The notes under the pieces were generated by a model. It ran no database searches. It was not told the origin of the DNA and was given only the letters and a program-made list of their open reading frames with translations. A program made the position numbers and the translations under genes. Below, piece after piece: positions 16,974 to 26,076 of a stretch of DNA of 64,000 nucleotides; within the stretch, counting starts at the first letter, position 1; each line of letters begins with the position of its first letter. Origin of the DNA: Fundicoccus sp052116145 (lineage in GTDB: Bacteria; Bacillota; Bacilli; Lactobacillales; Aerococcaceae); the NCBI RefSeq assembly GCF_052116145.1, contig NZ_JBQKLQ010000004.1:186001-250000 (forward strand), read 5' to 3'.

Positions 16974-17921
16974 ATGGCACAAGAAGTTTTAGTTCCGCCT
17001 AGTCGTGAACAGAAAAGAAAACGTTTTAAAGCTCGATTGAAGGCGAGTGTCCCTTTATATATCTTAGCATTTCCTTCTTTAATTCTTTTGTTTATTTTTG
17101 CTTATGTCCCAATGGGTGGTATTGTAATTGCTTTCAAAGATTATCTACCTGCTTTAGGTATTTTAGAAAGTCCTTGGGTTGGACTCAAGCACTTTAAACA
17201 GTTTTTCAATTCTTACCAGTTTCCAATAACAGTCGGCAATACGATTAAAATTTCTTTATACAGTATTTTAATCGGCTTTCCATTACCAATTGCTTTAGCA
17301 TTAATGGTTAACCAAATGCGAGAGGGCTACTTTAAGAAAGTGTTTCAGGTGGTTACTTACTTACCGCATTTTATCTCAGTAATGGTTATTTGTGGGATGA
17401 TCATTATGTTCCTATCGCCAACATCAGGTTTAGTGGCTAACATTCTGGATCAGTTTGGTATGTCAATGCCTAACCTATTATCAAGTCCAGATCGTTTTGC
17501 GGATGTGTATGTCTGGAGTGATGTGTGGCAACACATTGGTTGGGATAGCATCATTTATCTCGCTGCTTTATCAGCGATTGATCCGACTTACTATGAAGCA
17601 GCCACCATGGATGGGGCGAATACCTTCCAGAAGATTAAAAATATTGATATTCCTTTAATTTTACCGACAGCCATGATTCTATTAATTTTACGTATGGGTA
17701 GTCTGTTAGGAGTCGGCTTTGAAAAAGCTCTCTTATTACAAAACCCATTGAACTTGGCAGGAAGTGAAATCATTTCTACCTATGTTTATAAAATAGGTCT
17801 GCAAAGCATGCAATATAGTTTGTCAACAGCTATTGGTTTATTTAATACCGTCATCAACTTAGCGCTACTTATTTTTGCTAACTGGCTATCAAAACGTATG
17901 ACCAAAACTGGTTTGTTTTAG
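16974..17921 (+). CDS. CUT1 sugar ABC importer permease, LplB-like
   Basis: A 315-residue inner permease with six predicted membrane segments (first about 28-50). The EAA loop EAATMDGANTFQKIKNIDIP (about residues 205-224) docks the ATPase. It is of the LplB/YteP type, which imports oligosaccharides and is typically partnered by an LplC/YtcP-type permease and a large binding protein, as here. No ATPase gene is in this operon. The gene starts 19 bases after the GH31 stop with GGAGG before ATG 16974. Confidence 0.85.
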   Translation: MAQEVLVPPSREQKRKRFKARLKASVPLYILAFPSLILLFIFAYVPMGGIVIAFKDYLPALGILESPWVGLKHFKQFFNSYQFPITVGNTIKISLYSILIGFPLPIALALMVNQMREGYFKKVFQVVTYLPHFISVMVICGMIIMFLSPTSGLVANILDQFGMSMPNLLSSPDRFADVYVWSDVWQHIGWDSIIYLAALSAIDPTYYEAATMDGANTFQKIKNIDIPLILPTAMILLILRMGSLLGVGFEKALLLQNPLNLAGSEIISTYVYKIGLQSMQYSLSTAIGLFNTVINLALLIFANWLSKRMTKTGLF

Positions 17922-17932
17922 GAGGAAAAGAC

Positions 17933-18844
17933 ATGCAATTATCAAAAAAACGAACCAATAAAAGGAAGAAGACCTTATCGGAAAAGGTATTTACTTTCTT
18001 CATCTACACATTTGCTATCGCTTTGATGCTAGTGATTGTGTATCCCTTGTGGTTTGTCATTATCGCGTCATTCAGTAATCCCGCGGATGTCGCCAATGGA
18101 AATGTTTGGTTTTGGCCAAAAGAATGGAGGTTGGATGGTTACTTAAAGCTATTTGAACAAAGATTAATCTGGCGTAGTTACTTTAATACTATCTTCTATA
18201 CGGTTGCAGGAACGCTGTTTGCACTTTTTGTTAATGTGCCCGCTGGTTTTGTACTGACACGTAAGGATATGGTTGGACATAAGTGGTTTGTTTGGCTCTA
18301 TATTATTCCAATGTTTTTTGGAGGAGGTTTGATCCCGACTTATTTAGTCGTTAATAAACTAGGATTAGTTGATACCATCTGGGTCATGATTGTGCCTTTT
18401 GCAGTTTCGAGTTTCAACATTATTGTTATTCGCACATTCTTCCAGAATAGTATTCCAGCAGGCTTATGGGAAGCGGCCCAAATTGATGGCGCTGGAACCA
18501 TTCGATATTTCATTCAAATTGTTTTACCGCTTGCCAAAGCGATTCTTGCAGTAATTGGACTGTGGACAGCCGTTGGTATTTGGAACTCATGGTTCAATGC
18601 GTTAATTTATTTACGAGATGAGAATTTACAACCTTTGCAGCTCATCTTACGTAGGATGTTAATTAATAATCAAGTGTTAATGGAATCATCATCAGCAGGA
18701 AACCTAGCTGCCGAACTCAGACAGTTGGCTGATATGATGAAGTATGCGTCAATTGTTGTCTCAACAGCACCTATTATGATTTTGTATCCATTTTTACAAA
18801 AATACTTCAACCAAGGCGTTATGATTGGCGCCTTAAAAGAATAG
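17933..18844 (+). CDS. CUT1 sugar ABC importer permease, LplC/YtcP-like
   Basis: A 303-residue permease with six membrane segments and the EAA loop EAAQIDGAGTIRYFIQIVLP (about residues 180-199). The C-terminus PFLQKYFNQGVMIGALKE is the usual ending of YtcP/LplC proteins. It pairs with the permease 11 bases upstream. AGGAGG precedes ATG 17933. Confidence 0.85.
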   Translation: MQLSKKRTNKRKKTLSEKVFTFFIYTFAIALMLVIVYPLWFVIIASFSNPADVANGNVWFWPKEWRLDGYLKLFEQRLIWRSYFNTIFYTVAGTLFALFVNVPAGFVLTRKDMVGHKWFVWLYIIPMFFGGGLIPTYLVVNKLGLVDTIWVMIVPFAVSSFNIIVIRTFFQNSIPAGLWEAAQIDGAGTIRYFIQIVLPLAKAILAVIGLWTAVGIWNSWFNALIYLRDENLQPLQLILRRMLINNQVLMESSSAGNLAAELRQLADMMKYASIVVSTAPIMILYPFLQKYFNQGVMIGALKE

Positions 18845-18857
18845 AGGAGAACATTAT

Positions 18858-20405
18858 ATGAAAAAATCTATTAGAAAACTATTAACAGTGAGTTCTTTAT
18901 TAGCAATGACAAGCGGAATTCTACCAAGTTTAGCAGTGAGTGCTCAAGACGTGAGTGAATATGAAATCGCAACCGTTCGTTGGTCTGATTGGGGAACGGA
19001 TTATCAGAATGGTTTCGTGACTGATAGTCAAGCTGAATTTGGCATCAATGTCACATGGGATACTTACGTGAACTCTGACTGGGCTGATCAAAAGGCCGTT
19101 ATTATGGCAAGTGGTGATTTGCCGGATGCTTTTCTAGGGTCGAACGCTTTAAGTGATTCTGAAATTATGCAGAATGCTGCTCTATTCTTACCATTGGAAG
19201 ATTTAATTGCAGAACACATGCCTAATTTAACAGCTGCCATGGAGAAAGAACCTTTACTGAAACAAATTGCGACGGCGGCAGATGGCCATATTTATGGTTT
19301 ACCGACGAAATTACCAATGAGACCTGTAGTAGGAAACCAACTTTTCATTAACCAGACCTGGCTAGATAATCTTGGTTTAGAGATGCCGCAGACTTATGAT
19401 GAATTTGTTGAAGTATTGCGTGCCTTTAAAGAAGAAGATGCCAACGGTAACGGGGATGCTACCGACGAAATTCCATATGGTGCCGGTAACTATGATGCGA
19501 TTTTCGCCTACATCTTACCATTCAATGTTAGAAACGGTTACGAGTATGACATGGCCTTACAAGATGGTGAGCCAATCTACAATCGCATCACTGAAGAATA
19601 TAAACAAGGAATCGAAGCGATGGCCGCAGCTTATGCAGAAGGCTTAATTGATTCTGAAATCTTTACTCAAGACACATCAATGGGAGAAGCGAAACGTCAA
19701 GATACAGCAGGCGCTCGTGTCGGTGTGGCAGCAGGTTGGACGGCCGATGCTTTATTTGGTCAAAACTCTGATCAATATGTTGCTTTACCAGCTTTAGAAG
19801 GTCCAGATGGCAATCGCTATGTTATTTCTGACCCTGACCATTTAAATTATAACCGAAATGAATTTTTAATTTTACGTGATACAGAAAACCCTGAAAAATT
19901 ATTACAATGGCTAGATACTTGGTATACAGAGGATGCATCGATTCAAACTTTCTACGGATCATTTGGCATCGCTACTCAGAAGAATGACGATGGAACTTAT
20001 ACGGTTCTACCACCAGTTGGCGGAGAAACAGCAGATATTTCAGCTTGGGTTAACTCATTAAGAGACTTCGGACCGAAATATGTTACCGATGGTTTTAATG
20101 ACAAAGTTGAGATTGACGAAACAGAAGGGGACGGACTGAAATTAATCTTAGACAATGATTTAGCAGAATTTGCCTTACCAGCCTTCCCACGTGTAAGTTA
20201 CACACAAGAAGAAATCGGCCAATTAACTACTCTAACCATCGACATCAGTTCATACGCTAGTCAAGCAGCTACGCGATGGGTTGTTGAAGGCGGCGTCCAA
20301 GACGAATGGGATACTTACTTAGATACACTAAACCAAATGGGCTTAGAAAACTTTTTAAGTATCATGGATGCAGCCTATACACGATACGAGGAAAGTGCTC
20401 AATAA
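18858..20405 (+). CDS. Large extracellular solute-binding protein (LplA-type) without lipobox
   Basis: A 515-residue family 1 binding protein for an oligosaccharide. The N-terminus is a classical signal peptide (about 1-31) ending AVSA before QDVSEYEI. There is no lipobox cysteine, so it is predicted to be released or anchored by other means rather than as a lipoprotein. The mature part has binding-protein marks such as YGLPTKLPMRPVVGNQLFIN and a putative calcium loop DANGNGDATDEIPYG near residue 195. The GAGGAG site precedes ATG 18858, 13 bases after the permease gene. Confidence 0.85.
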   Translation: MKKSIRKLLTVSSLLAMTSGILPSLAVSAQDVSEYEIATVRWSDWGTDYQNGFVTDSQAEFGINVTWDTYVNSDWADQKAVIMASGDLPDAFLGSNALSDSEIMQNAALFLPLEDLIAEHMPNLTAAMEKEPLLKQIATAADGHIYGLPTKLPMRPVVGNQLFINQTWLDNLGLEMPQTYDEFVEVLRAFKEEDANGNGDATDEIPYGAGNYDAIFAYILPFNVRNGYEYDMALQDGEPIYNRITEEYKQGIEAMAAAYAEGLIDSEIFTQDTSMGEAKRQDTAGARVGVAAGWTADALFGQNSDQYVALPALEGPDGNRYVISDPDHLNYNRNEFLILRDTENPEKLLQWLDTWYTEDASIQTFYGSFGIATQKNDDGTYTVLPPVGGETADISAWVNSLRDFGPKYVTDGFNDKVEIDETEGDGLKLILDNDLAEFALPAFPRVSYTQEEIGQLTTLTIDISSYASQAATRWVVEGGVQDEWDTYLDTLNQMGLENFLSIMDAAYTRYEESAQ

Positions 20406-20433
20406 TCACGACAAACATTAGGAGGCCATAAAC

Positions 20434-21042
20434 ATGAGACAACTACTCAGTCTAGACAGTAAAATAATTCAATTTCTCAATAAACTATTTGATTTAGTCG
20501 GTTTAAACGTCCTTTTTATGGCCTGCTGTTTACCCATCATTACGATACCCGCTGCGTGGGGGGCCTTACTAACGACCAAATACAAACAACAAACATTCCC
20601 TGATTTAGCTATTTACACAGTATTCTGGAAGCTAGTTAAAGAAAAATGGATCACATCCTTAAAAACAGGAAGCTTTACATTAACCGTTTTTCTGTGCTTA
20701 GTTGTATTACCCTCACGATTAAACATAACCTTATTACTGCCAATTCAATTAATCGGCATCATCACTACCTTAGTTTTATTGACCTATCAATTTATTTTAA
20801 CTGGCCTGTATGAGATGAAGTTCAAGGACACCCTCAGAAATTGCGGCTACCTATTCATGAGCTTTCCCATCCAAACAAGCCTCATGATTATCATAAATAC
20901 ACTGATCGTATTCCTAAGCGTGACCAGCTATGCCGGTCTATTGATAGCCGTCTATTTTTACCTATTCGGAGGCTTCGTAGGTTTGGCCAACCTGAACGCC
21001 TGGTCCCTACATAAAGTACTGACACAACTCAGCACAGACTAA
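20434..21042 (+). CDS. DUF624 (YesL-like) membrane protein
   Basis: A 202-residue protein with about five hydrophobic segments and the conserved start NKLFDLVGLNVLFMACCLPI followed by ITIPAAWGALLTTKY, typical of the YesL/DUF624 family. Members almost always sit beside LplABC-type sugar importers and glycosidases, as here, and may be an accessory membrane subunit; the biochemical role is unknown. AGGAGG precedes ATG 20434. It closes the operon. Confidence 0.8.
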   Translation: MRQLLSLDSKIIQFLNKLFDLVGLNVLFMACCLPIITIPAAWGALLTTKYKQQTFPDLAIYTVFWKLVKEKWITSLKTGSFTLTVFLCLVVLPSRLNITLLLPIQLIGIITTLVLLTYQFILTGLYEMKFKDTLRNCGYLFMSFPIQTSLMIIINTLIVFLSVTSYAGLLIAVYFYLFGGFVGLANLNAWSLHKVLTQLSTD

Positions 21043-21048
21043 ACACCA

Positions 21049-21085
21049 ATCACCTTGCTCTTTTAAAGAGTGGGGTGATTTTTTT
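21049..21085 (+). terminator. Terminator of the GH31/ABC operon
   Basis: AATCACC pairs with GGTGATT, with a nested CTCTTTTAAAGAG stem inside, followed by a T run at 21079-21085. Confidence 0.75.
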
Positions 21086-21228
21086 AGGCCCGAATTGGAT
21101 CCTTTTTTGTTCGGCAATTGTCGGAGCTATTACTCCCCAAACAGCTTCAAGCTTAGCCATTTTTAAGGATGACTTAAAATTTATTCATGGTATGATAGAG
21201 AGACTATGTTTAAAGGGAGAAGGATGTC

Positions 21229-21906
21229 ATGAAAGTCCCAATATTGTATGAGGACAATCATCTATTATTGGTAGAAAAACCAGTCAATCTACCGGTTCAA
21301 GCCGACAGAAGTGGCGACCAAGATTTACTGACACTATTAAAAGAGGACATCAAAGTCCGTTATCAAAAACCTGGCAATGTTTATTTAGGCTTGGTTCACC
21401 GACTCGACCGTCCCGTGGGTGGGGCGATGGTCTTTGCGAAAACCTCGAAAGCCGCCTCGCGTTTATCGAACCAAGTGCGCCGTCATGCGATGACGCGTCT
21501 CTATTATGCGGTCGTTCACGGTCGTCCGGCTCAAGCGAAGGGCCAGTTGACGGACTATCTATACAAAGATACGCAGAAAAACATCGTCTCGATCGTGCCA
21601 AGTCATCACCCTCAAGGCAAAAAAGCCATCCTGACTTATCAAGTCTTAGACAGCCAGGCTGGCTTGAGTCTATTAGCTGTTCAATTAGAAACCGGACGTC
21701 CCCATCAAATTCGGGTGCAATTAGCCGGCATGCAGACCCCCATCTGGGGTGATCAGAAATATGGGCAAGGCGTCAACAAAGTTGGCCAGCAAATAGCCCT
21801 GTGGGCGCAGACTTTAGGCCTGGAACATCCGGTTAAAAAAGACTGGCTGGAAGTTACTTCGAGACCTCCCGCAAGCTTTCCGTGGGATATTTGGCGAGAT
21901 ATTTAG
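21229..21906 (+). CDS. RluA-family 23S rRNA/tRNA pseudouridine synthase
   Basis: A 225-residue enzyme that isomerises specific uridines in RNA to pseudouridine. The catalytic aspartate is Asp60 in VHRLDRPVGG. Other family blocks are YYAVVHGRP near 90, LLAVQLETGRPHQIRVQLA near 142-160 and IWGDQKYG. It lacks an N-terminal S4 domain, so it belongs to the short YhcT/RluA-like group; the target base cannot be told. The start ATG 21229 follows GGGAGAAGG. TATGAT at 21191-21196 is a plausible -10. Confidence 0.85.
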   Translation: MKVPILYEDNHLLLVEKPVNLPVQADRSGDQDLLTLLKEDIKVRYQKPGNVYLGLVHRLDRPVGGAMVFAKTSKAASRLSNQVRRHAMTRLYYAVVHGRPAQAKGQLTDYLYKDTQKNIVSIVPSHHPQGKKAILTYQVLDSQAGLSLLAVQLETGRPHQIRVQLAGMQTPIWGDQKYGQGVNKVGQQIALWAQTLGLEHPVKKDWLEVTSRPPASFPWDIWRDI

Positions 21907-21967
21907 TACACTTACTCTATGAAGGCGACACCTAGACAAAGAGTGGCTATAGGAGGCTGAAGCAAGC

Positions 21968-22282
21968 ATGGAGTTTTTAAAACTAGAAGTATTTATCCCA
22001 CTTGGGCACGAGGAATCGGTAATTGAAGCCTTAAATTCAGGCGGTTTTTTACAAGAGGGCAATTACGATTATTGTTATGCGACAAGTTTAGTCAAAGGTC
22101 ACTTTCGGCCACTCGACGAGTCACAAGCTTATATTGGGCAAGTCGGTGAGTTGACGGAAGTCGATGAAGTCAAACTTGAATGTCGCATTCGGGCCAAGCA
22201 CCGTACGGAAGTAGACAGTCTGATTCGACTAGCCCATCCGTATGAGATTCCAGTCATGAATTTCATGGCATTAGTGGATTAG
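21968..22282 (+). CDS. Small PII/CutA-like protein of the YqfO/NIF3 C-terminal family
   Basis: A 104-residue protein that matches the insert domain of NIF3/YqfO proteins: FIPLGHEESVIEALNSGG, GNYDYCYATS, GHFRPLDESQAYIGQVGEL and a late HPYEIPVMNF. The free-standing version is widespread and of unknown function; a trimeric PII-like fold with metal or ligand binding is presumed from the family. The start ATG 21968 follows AGGAGGC. It may be co-transcribed with the RluA-type gene 61 bases upstream. Confidence 0.75.
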   Translation: MEFLKLEVFIPLGHEESVIEALNSGGFLQEGNYDYCYATSLVKGHFRPLDESQAYIGQVGELTEVDEVKLECRIRAKHRTEVDSLIRLAHPYEIPVMNFMALVD

Positions 22283-22295
22283 AAAACAAGCAAGT

Positions 22296-22345
22296 AAAAA
22301 GCGTCAGGTAAACCATTGATTCAATGGTTTACCTGACGCTTTTTC
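22296..22345. terminator. Bidirectional terminator between convergent genes
   Basis: GCGTCAGGTAAACCATTGA (22301-22319) is followed one base later by its exact reverse complement, and the stem is extended by A5 and T5 tracts on its two sides. It serves the gene at 21968 (+) and the gene at 22348 (-). Confidence 0.9.
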
Positions 22346-22347
22346 TG

Positions 22348-23346
22348 TCATATTTTGCCTGTGGTTTTATCGAACTTTAACCAGCGTTTGGCTTTGCCAA
22401 AGCTAGCATTCTTGGCGGCATTGCCGACGGTTTTCAATACGACCGCGCTGTTGGCTTTGATGATGCTGCCCATGTAACGCAGGGCCTGGGTCGATGTCTT
22501 GCGGCGCAGACTACTTTTCTCAAGGTCCTGGGCGCTGCCTAAATAATTTTGGGCAATTAAGCCGACACGCAGGGTGAGAAAGGCGTTGACCGTGCCTTCC
22601 ATCAGGGAGCTGACAATCAGATTTGTGACGGGCACCATGCCGGGAATGGCCGAGGCCAGACTTTCGCCAATAATCGAGGCAATCAGCGGCTCCATCTGAT
22701 CTTCAATTAAATCCGTGTCCTCCAGGGTGCGGGCCATCAAAACGACACTCGCTACCTGCAGATACAATTTCAAGAGGGACATCAGCGAAGGGCGGGTCTC
22801 GTAAAACATGGCCAACTGCCAGACCATCCGCATCAGGGTGAAGAGCACCATAAAACTATCGAGCGAGCCGTTTTGAGAAATGGCGGTGCTCAGGAAAATC
22901 GCATTCGCATTTTCCTTGATTAGCGGTAAAGAACGCTCCCTTAAAATTGCCAGGCCTTCATTGACCATGGCGGCCTTGCTTTGATTATCGAGGGCAGGCT
23001 CGCTAGTTGCTAGCGCAGCTTGAAACTCGGCGGGGTCTAGGTGCGGATTTTTCGCTAGTATGCCCAGCCAGCTGTCCAGGTATGTCGTGTATTCTTCTTC
23101 TGTCGGATTCGGCGGTAATTCCAATAAAGGTTGATTTCTAAGTAATTGACGCGCCACCTTGTAACAAATAAAGGCGAGGCCAAGCACTAGCCCGGTAATC
23201 ACAACGGCTGCTAGGATGGGGTGCAATTGGGCCAGCAATTGATAGAGCGTCCAAAACTGATTGATGATAAACATCGTCAGCAAGATGCCCAAAATCACAC
23301 CGCCCCAAATCAGCAGGCGCTTCAAATCTTTCCACCATTGGCTCAT
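22348..23346 (-). CDS. DUF697 (YcjF-like) membrane protein
   Basis: A 332-residue protein with two N-terminal membrane segments (about 10-32 and 42-66), a soluble helical middle and a DUF697-like region with the pattern GESLASAIPGMVPVTNLIVSSLMEG, split as GESLASAIPGMV and PVTNLIVSSLMEG (about 225-250). YcjF-type proteins are sometimes associated with stress or dynamin-like GTPase systems, but the function is unknown. ATG at 23344-23346 follows GAAAGGAG; the frame remains open 60 bases further upstream without a site. Confidence 0.65.
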   Translation of the reverse strand: MSQWWKDLKRLLIWGGVILGILLTMFIINQFWTLYQLLAQLHPILAAVVITGLVLGLAFICYKVARQLLRNQPLLELPPNPTEEEYTTYLDSWLGILAKNPHLDPAEFQAALATSEPALDNQSKAAMVNEGLAILRERSLPLIKENANAIFLSTAISQNGSLDSFMVLFTLMRMVWQLAMFYETRPSLMSLLKLYLQVASVVLMARTLEDTDLIEDQMEPLIASIIGESLASAIPGMVPVTNLIVSSLMEGTVNAFLTLRVGLIAQNYLGSAQDLEKSSLRRKTSTQALRYMGSIIKANSAVVLKTVGNAAKNASFGKAKRWLKFDKTTGKI

Positions 23347-23642
23347 ACAGCCACTCCTTTCAATACTCTTTTTCTTAGTGTACCTCAACTGATTGGTGAT
23401 GTGCATCAGTCAGAAGACCTATTTGGAAAAGATGTTCTTTGTGTGGTTGGTAAGCGTGATAGGTGAGTGGGGAAGTTTGGAAGATTTGCTTCGGTCTGCC
23501 ACCTTCCATCATCTGGCCACAAAGACTAGACAAGAGACGTCGTCTCGACAAATCACCCCCGACACAAACTGTGCCAGGGGTGATAAAGCATTCAAATTGC
23601 TTCACTTACTAGTCAGAAAATCGCCGGCAAAGAACCAGCCAA
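23347..23642 (-). other. Intergenic stretch between gap and the DUF697 gene
   Basis: It holds the probable gap terminator at 23552-23590. Both strands show 60-110 codon open frames without ribosome binding sites or recognisable motifs, which I take as chance. Confidence 0.4.
23552..23590 (-). terminator. Probable terminator of gap
   Basis: On the minus strand ATCACCCC pairs with GGGGTGAT with an inner CACAG/TGTG pairing, followed by TTGTC. The T tract is weak, so termination may be partial. Confidence 0.5.
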
Positions 23643-24647
23643 TTACTCAGCCGCTAAATTTGCAAAGTGCTCTAAAGTCCGTACCATATTTGAGACGAAA
23701 CCATATTCATTGTCATACCAAGTCACTGTTTTGACAAGTTGACCGCCATCCGCATCCATCAATTTCGTTTGAGTCGAATCAAATAAAGAACCAGCTGGGA
23801 AACCAATCACATCTGAAGACACAATTTCGTCTTCCACGTAAACATAAGAATCCGACGCATCAGCTTTCATTGCCGCATTGACCTCATCAATTGTGACATC
23901 GCGTTCTAGGACAGTGTACAATTCTACCATCGAACCTGTCACAACCGGAATACGAATCGCACTGCCATCAATCTTCCCATTCAACTCAGGAATTACCTTA
24001 CCAATTGCCTTAGCGGCCCCGGTCGTGTATGGAATCGCATTTTGAGCAGCGGCACGATTCTTACGCCCACCAGGAGAGTCCTGTAGACGCTGAGAAGCTG
24101 TGTAACCATGAATCGTCGACATCAAAGCACGCTTGACACCAAAATGATTGTTTAATGAAAACACTAAAGGCGCCAAGGCATTGGTCGTACAAGACGCAGC
24201 CGATACAATCGTATCATCCTGCGCAATCGACTCTTCATTGACACCAAACACAATCGTCTTGGTCACATCATCCTTAGCCGGCGCAGAAATTAACACCCGC
24301 TTAGCGCCTGCTTGAATATGAGCAGCTGACTTTTCTTTCGACGTATAAAAACCCGTACACTCAAGTACAATGTCAATATCTAAATCGCCCCAAGGTAAAT
24401 TCGCCGCATCCTTCTCTTCAAACGTCTGAATCGCATAATCCCCAACTACCATCTTATCGCCATCCAAAGAGACATTATAAGGAAAACGCCCCTGAGCCGT
24501 ATCATACTTCAACAAATAAATTAAATCCTTATTATCCGTCAAATCATTAATTGCCACTACCTCAAGATCACTATCCGTCTCTAAAATCCGCTTTAATACC
24601 AAACGCCCAATCCGACCAAACCCATTAATCGCTACTTTCACAGCCAT
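23643..24647 (-). CDS. gap: Glyceraldehyde-3-phosphate dehydrogenase
   Basis: A 334-residue glycolytic enzyme that oxidises and phosphorylates glyceraldehyde 3-phosphate with NAD+. The N-terminal Rossmann motif is INGFGRIGRLVLKR. The catalytic cysteine is C153 in SAASCTTNALAP, and the C-terminal block is WYDNEYGFVSNMVRTLEHF. The N-D-L segment after the second strand (about 34-36) is typical of NAD-dependent GapA enzymes. ATG at 24645-24647 follows AAGGAGGA; an open frame extends 29 codons upstream without support. It stands alone here, not in the usual gap-pgk-tpi cluster. Confidence 0.95.
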   Translation of the reverse strand: MAVKVAINGFGRIGRLVLKRILETDSDLEVVAINDLTDNKDLIYLLKYDTAQGRFPYNVSLDGDKMVVGDYAIQTFEEKDAANLPWGDLDIDIVLECTGFYTSKEKSAAHIQAGAKRVLISAPAKDDVTKTIVFGVNEESIAQDDTIVSAASCTTNALAPLVFSLNNHFGVKRALMSTIHGYTASQRLQDSPGGRKNRAAAQNAIPYTTGAAKAIGKVIPELNGKIDGSAIRIPVVTGSMVELYTVLERDVTIDEVNAAMKADASDSYVYVEDEIVSSDVIGFPAGSLFDSTQTKLMDADGGQLVKTVTWYDNEYGFVSNMVRTLEHFANLAAE

Positions 24648-24877
24648 CGAAAATCCTCCTTCGGAAAACACAAGAGAGACACTACACATACACCTTAAAG
24701 AAAAATAGGACATAAAGCATTTAATCTGCCTCAAAAATAACTCTACACTGCTTCCAAACCACTACAACCCGGGAATATAGGTGCGATAACACCCCGCCCT
24801 AAACCCATAGCCAGAAATTTTAAGACCGCTTCTGCATAATCAAGTAACAGATGAAAAAATTATACATTTAGAAATGA
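24648..24877 (-). other. Intergenic stretch upstream of gap
   Basis: It must contain the gap promoter on the minus strand, but no convincing -35/-10 pair could be picked. No gene is visible. Confidence 0.4.
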
Positions 24878-25267
24878 AGTAGGCTCATTACTCAAACATT
24901 TCTTGAAACAGTCATTGGTGACTGGACGCTATTAGAGAATACACGTGAAACTAAAGAGAGGGAGCGCTACTATTTCTTGGGTACAGAAGCGACTGTTTAT
25001 TTAATGTATACGCCAGATGGTTATTTATCGGCGACCTTATCAAGAGCCAGCCGTTCAGCTTTAAATTATTCAAATACTGGTGATTTACACACAGGTACAG
25101 CTCAAGCCGCCAATGCATAGCATGCTTATACTGGACGTTTTGAAGGCGATGAAGTCACTCAGACTTTATGTCATCATATGGAAATGAGCTTAGTGCCTAA
25201 ACGAATCGGCCAAGTCCAAGACTGCGTCATTCAAAGCGAAAGGGATGAAATCACCATTAGGTCATAA
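24878..25267 (+). pseudogene. Broken lipocalin-like domain gene
   Basis: One frame reads GDWTLLENTRETKERERYYF, then GTEATVYLMYTPDGYLSATL, then a TAG at 25118-25120, and continues AYTGRFEGDEVTQTLCHHME to a stop at 25265-25267. The pattern (G-x-W, Y-x-x-DGY, then a Y-G-x-F/Y segment and a histidine-containing strand) fits lipocalin-like bacterial proteins. There is no in-frame start or ribosome binding site, and an upstream ATG at 24874 is out of frame. At least one stop and a damaged 5' end are therefore present. Confidence 0.65.
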
Positions 25268-25434
25268 AGCACTTCAAGTTTTATACGCTGGCGTCGTGTA
25301 GACGTTAACTCCAATAACTTGAGAAACTAACGTTTCTCGACGTTCTTTTAGTGTTTTTCGACTAGTCACTCATAGTGTCATCCGCTATACTAAGTACAAA
25401 CAAGTAAGCGAGACGATAGAAAGGGACTAACATC
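25268..25434 (+). other. Intergenic stretch with a small hairpin
   Basis: GAGAAAC pairs with GTTTCTC at 25321-25338, followed later by TTTT. It could be an old terminator of the lipocalin pseudogene. Nothing else is seen. Confidence 0.35.
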
Positions 25435-25773
25435 ATGCGAACAAACACTTATGTCAAAACAGCTCTAGTATTAGGTCTAATCGCCTCCATATATTATATC
25501 TGGCATTGGTTTTTGAACCCGGCCATTGTGAACGATACAAATTATAGCGCTGCAATTGCTATCGTCTGGCCCCATCTAGCAGCCACCTGGTTAGCGACAG
25601 CCACCACTTTTGCCTGCTTATTCTGGGAAAAGAAAGGACTACTTCTATTGTCAGCCGGCCTTTACGGCTTAGCGGTGGCTTTGATTCCAGATTATATGAT
25701 GTTCGTCATTATTCAAGCAGCCCTAATGTTCACAGCCTACTTGAGATTTGACACCATTGAACCCGAAAATTAA
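25435..25773 (+). CDS. Small four-helix membrane protein of unknown function
   Basis: A 112-residue protein with four predicted membrane segments (about 8-27, 42-65, 67-87 and 89-104) and a short acidic C-terminus. I do not recognise the family. AAAGGGAC precedes ATG 25435 and a strong terminator follows immediately, so it looks like a real monocistronic gene. Confidence 0.6.
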   Translation: MRTNTYVKTALVLGLIASIYYIWHWFLNPAIVNDTNYSAAIAIVWPHLAATWLATATTFACLFWEKKGLLLLSAGLYGLAVALIPDYMMFVIIQAALMFTAYLRFDTIEPEN

Positions 25774-25776
25774 AGG

Positions 25777-25817
25777 CAAACACTCGCAAGCCCAAATGGT
25801 TTGCGAGTGTTTGTTTA
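25777..25817 (+). terminator. Terminator of the small membrane protein gene
   Basis: CAAACACTCGCAA (25777-25789) pairs exactly with TTGCGAGTGTTTG (25801-25813) around an 11-base loop, followed by TTTA. Confidence 0.8.
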
Positions 25818-26023
25818 TTGGTATATGAAACCAAGCAATCGTTTGGCCTTTGGCTAACAATTGCTTGGATAAGGGGATAAAAAAAGATAAATAGGCGGAC
25901 AATAGTTGGCTGACGCAAAGCATTTTTTTGGGGGCTCGCTTAGCGTAGAGCTTTATTAATCTATAGGTGTATCCGCTTACTTTTTATCATAACACGGTTT
26001 AGGATAATTGAATAGTCCCTATT
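25818..26023. other. Intergenic stretch with an imperfect inverted repeat
   Basis: AAGCAATCGTTTGG and CTAACAATTGCTT (about 25833-25867) form an imperfect hairpin. The role is unknown. No gene is seen. Confidence 0.35.
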
Positions 26024-26062
26024 AAAAAAAGCGAGCAACTATCCTAAGATAATTGCACTCGC
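26024..26062 (-). terminator. Terminator of pgsA
   Basis: On the minus strand GCGAGTGCAATTATC pairs, with small mismatches, to GATAGTTGCTCGC, followed by seven Ts. Confidence 0.8.
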
Positions 26063-26076
26063 TAATCCTTGTGTAT

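Noticed and set aside
23393..23734. 113-codon frame running into gap on the opposite strand
   Set aside because: It overlaps the well-supported gap gene and its terminator and lacks a ribosome binding site.
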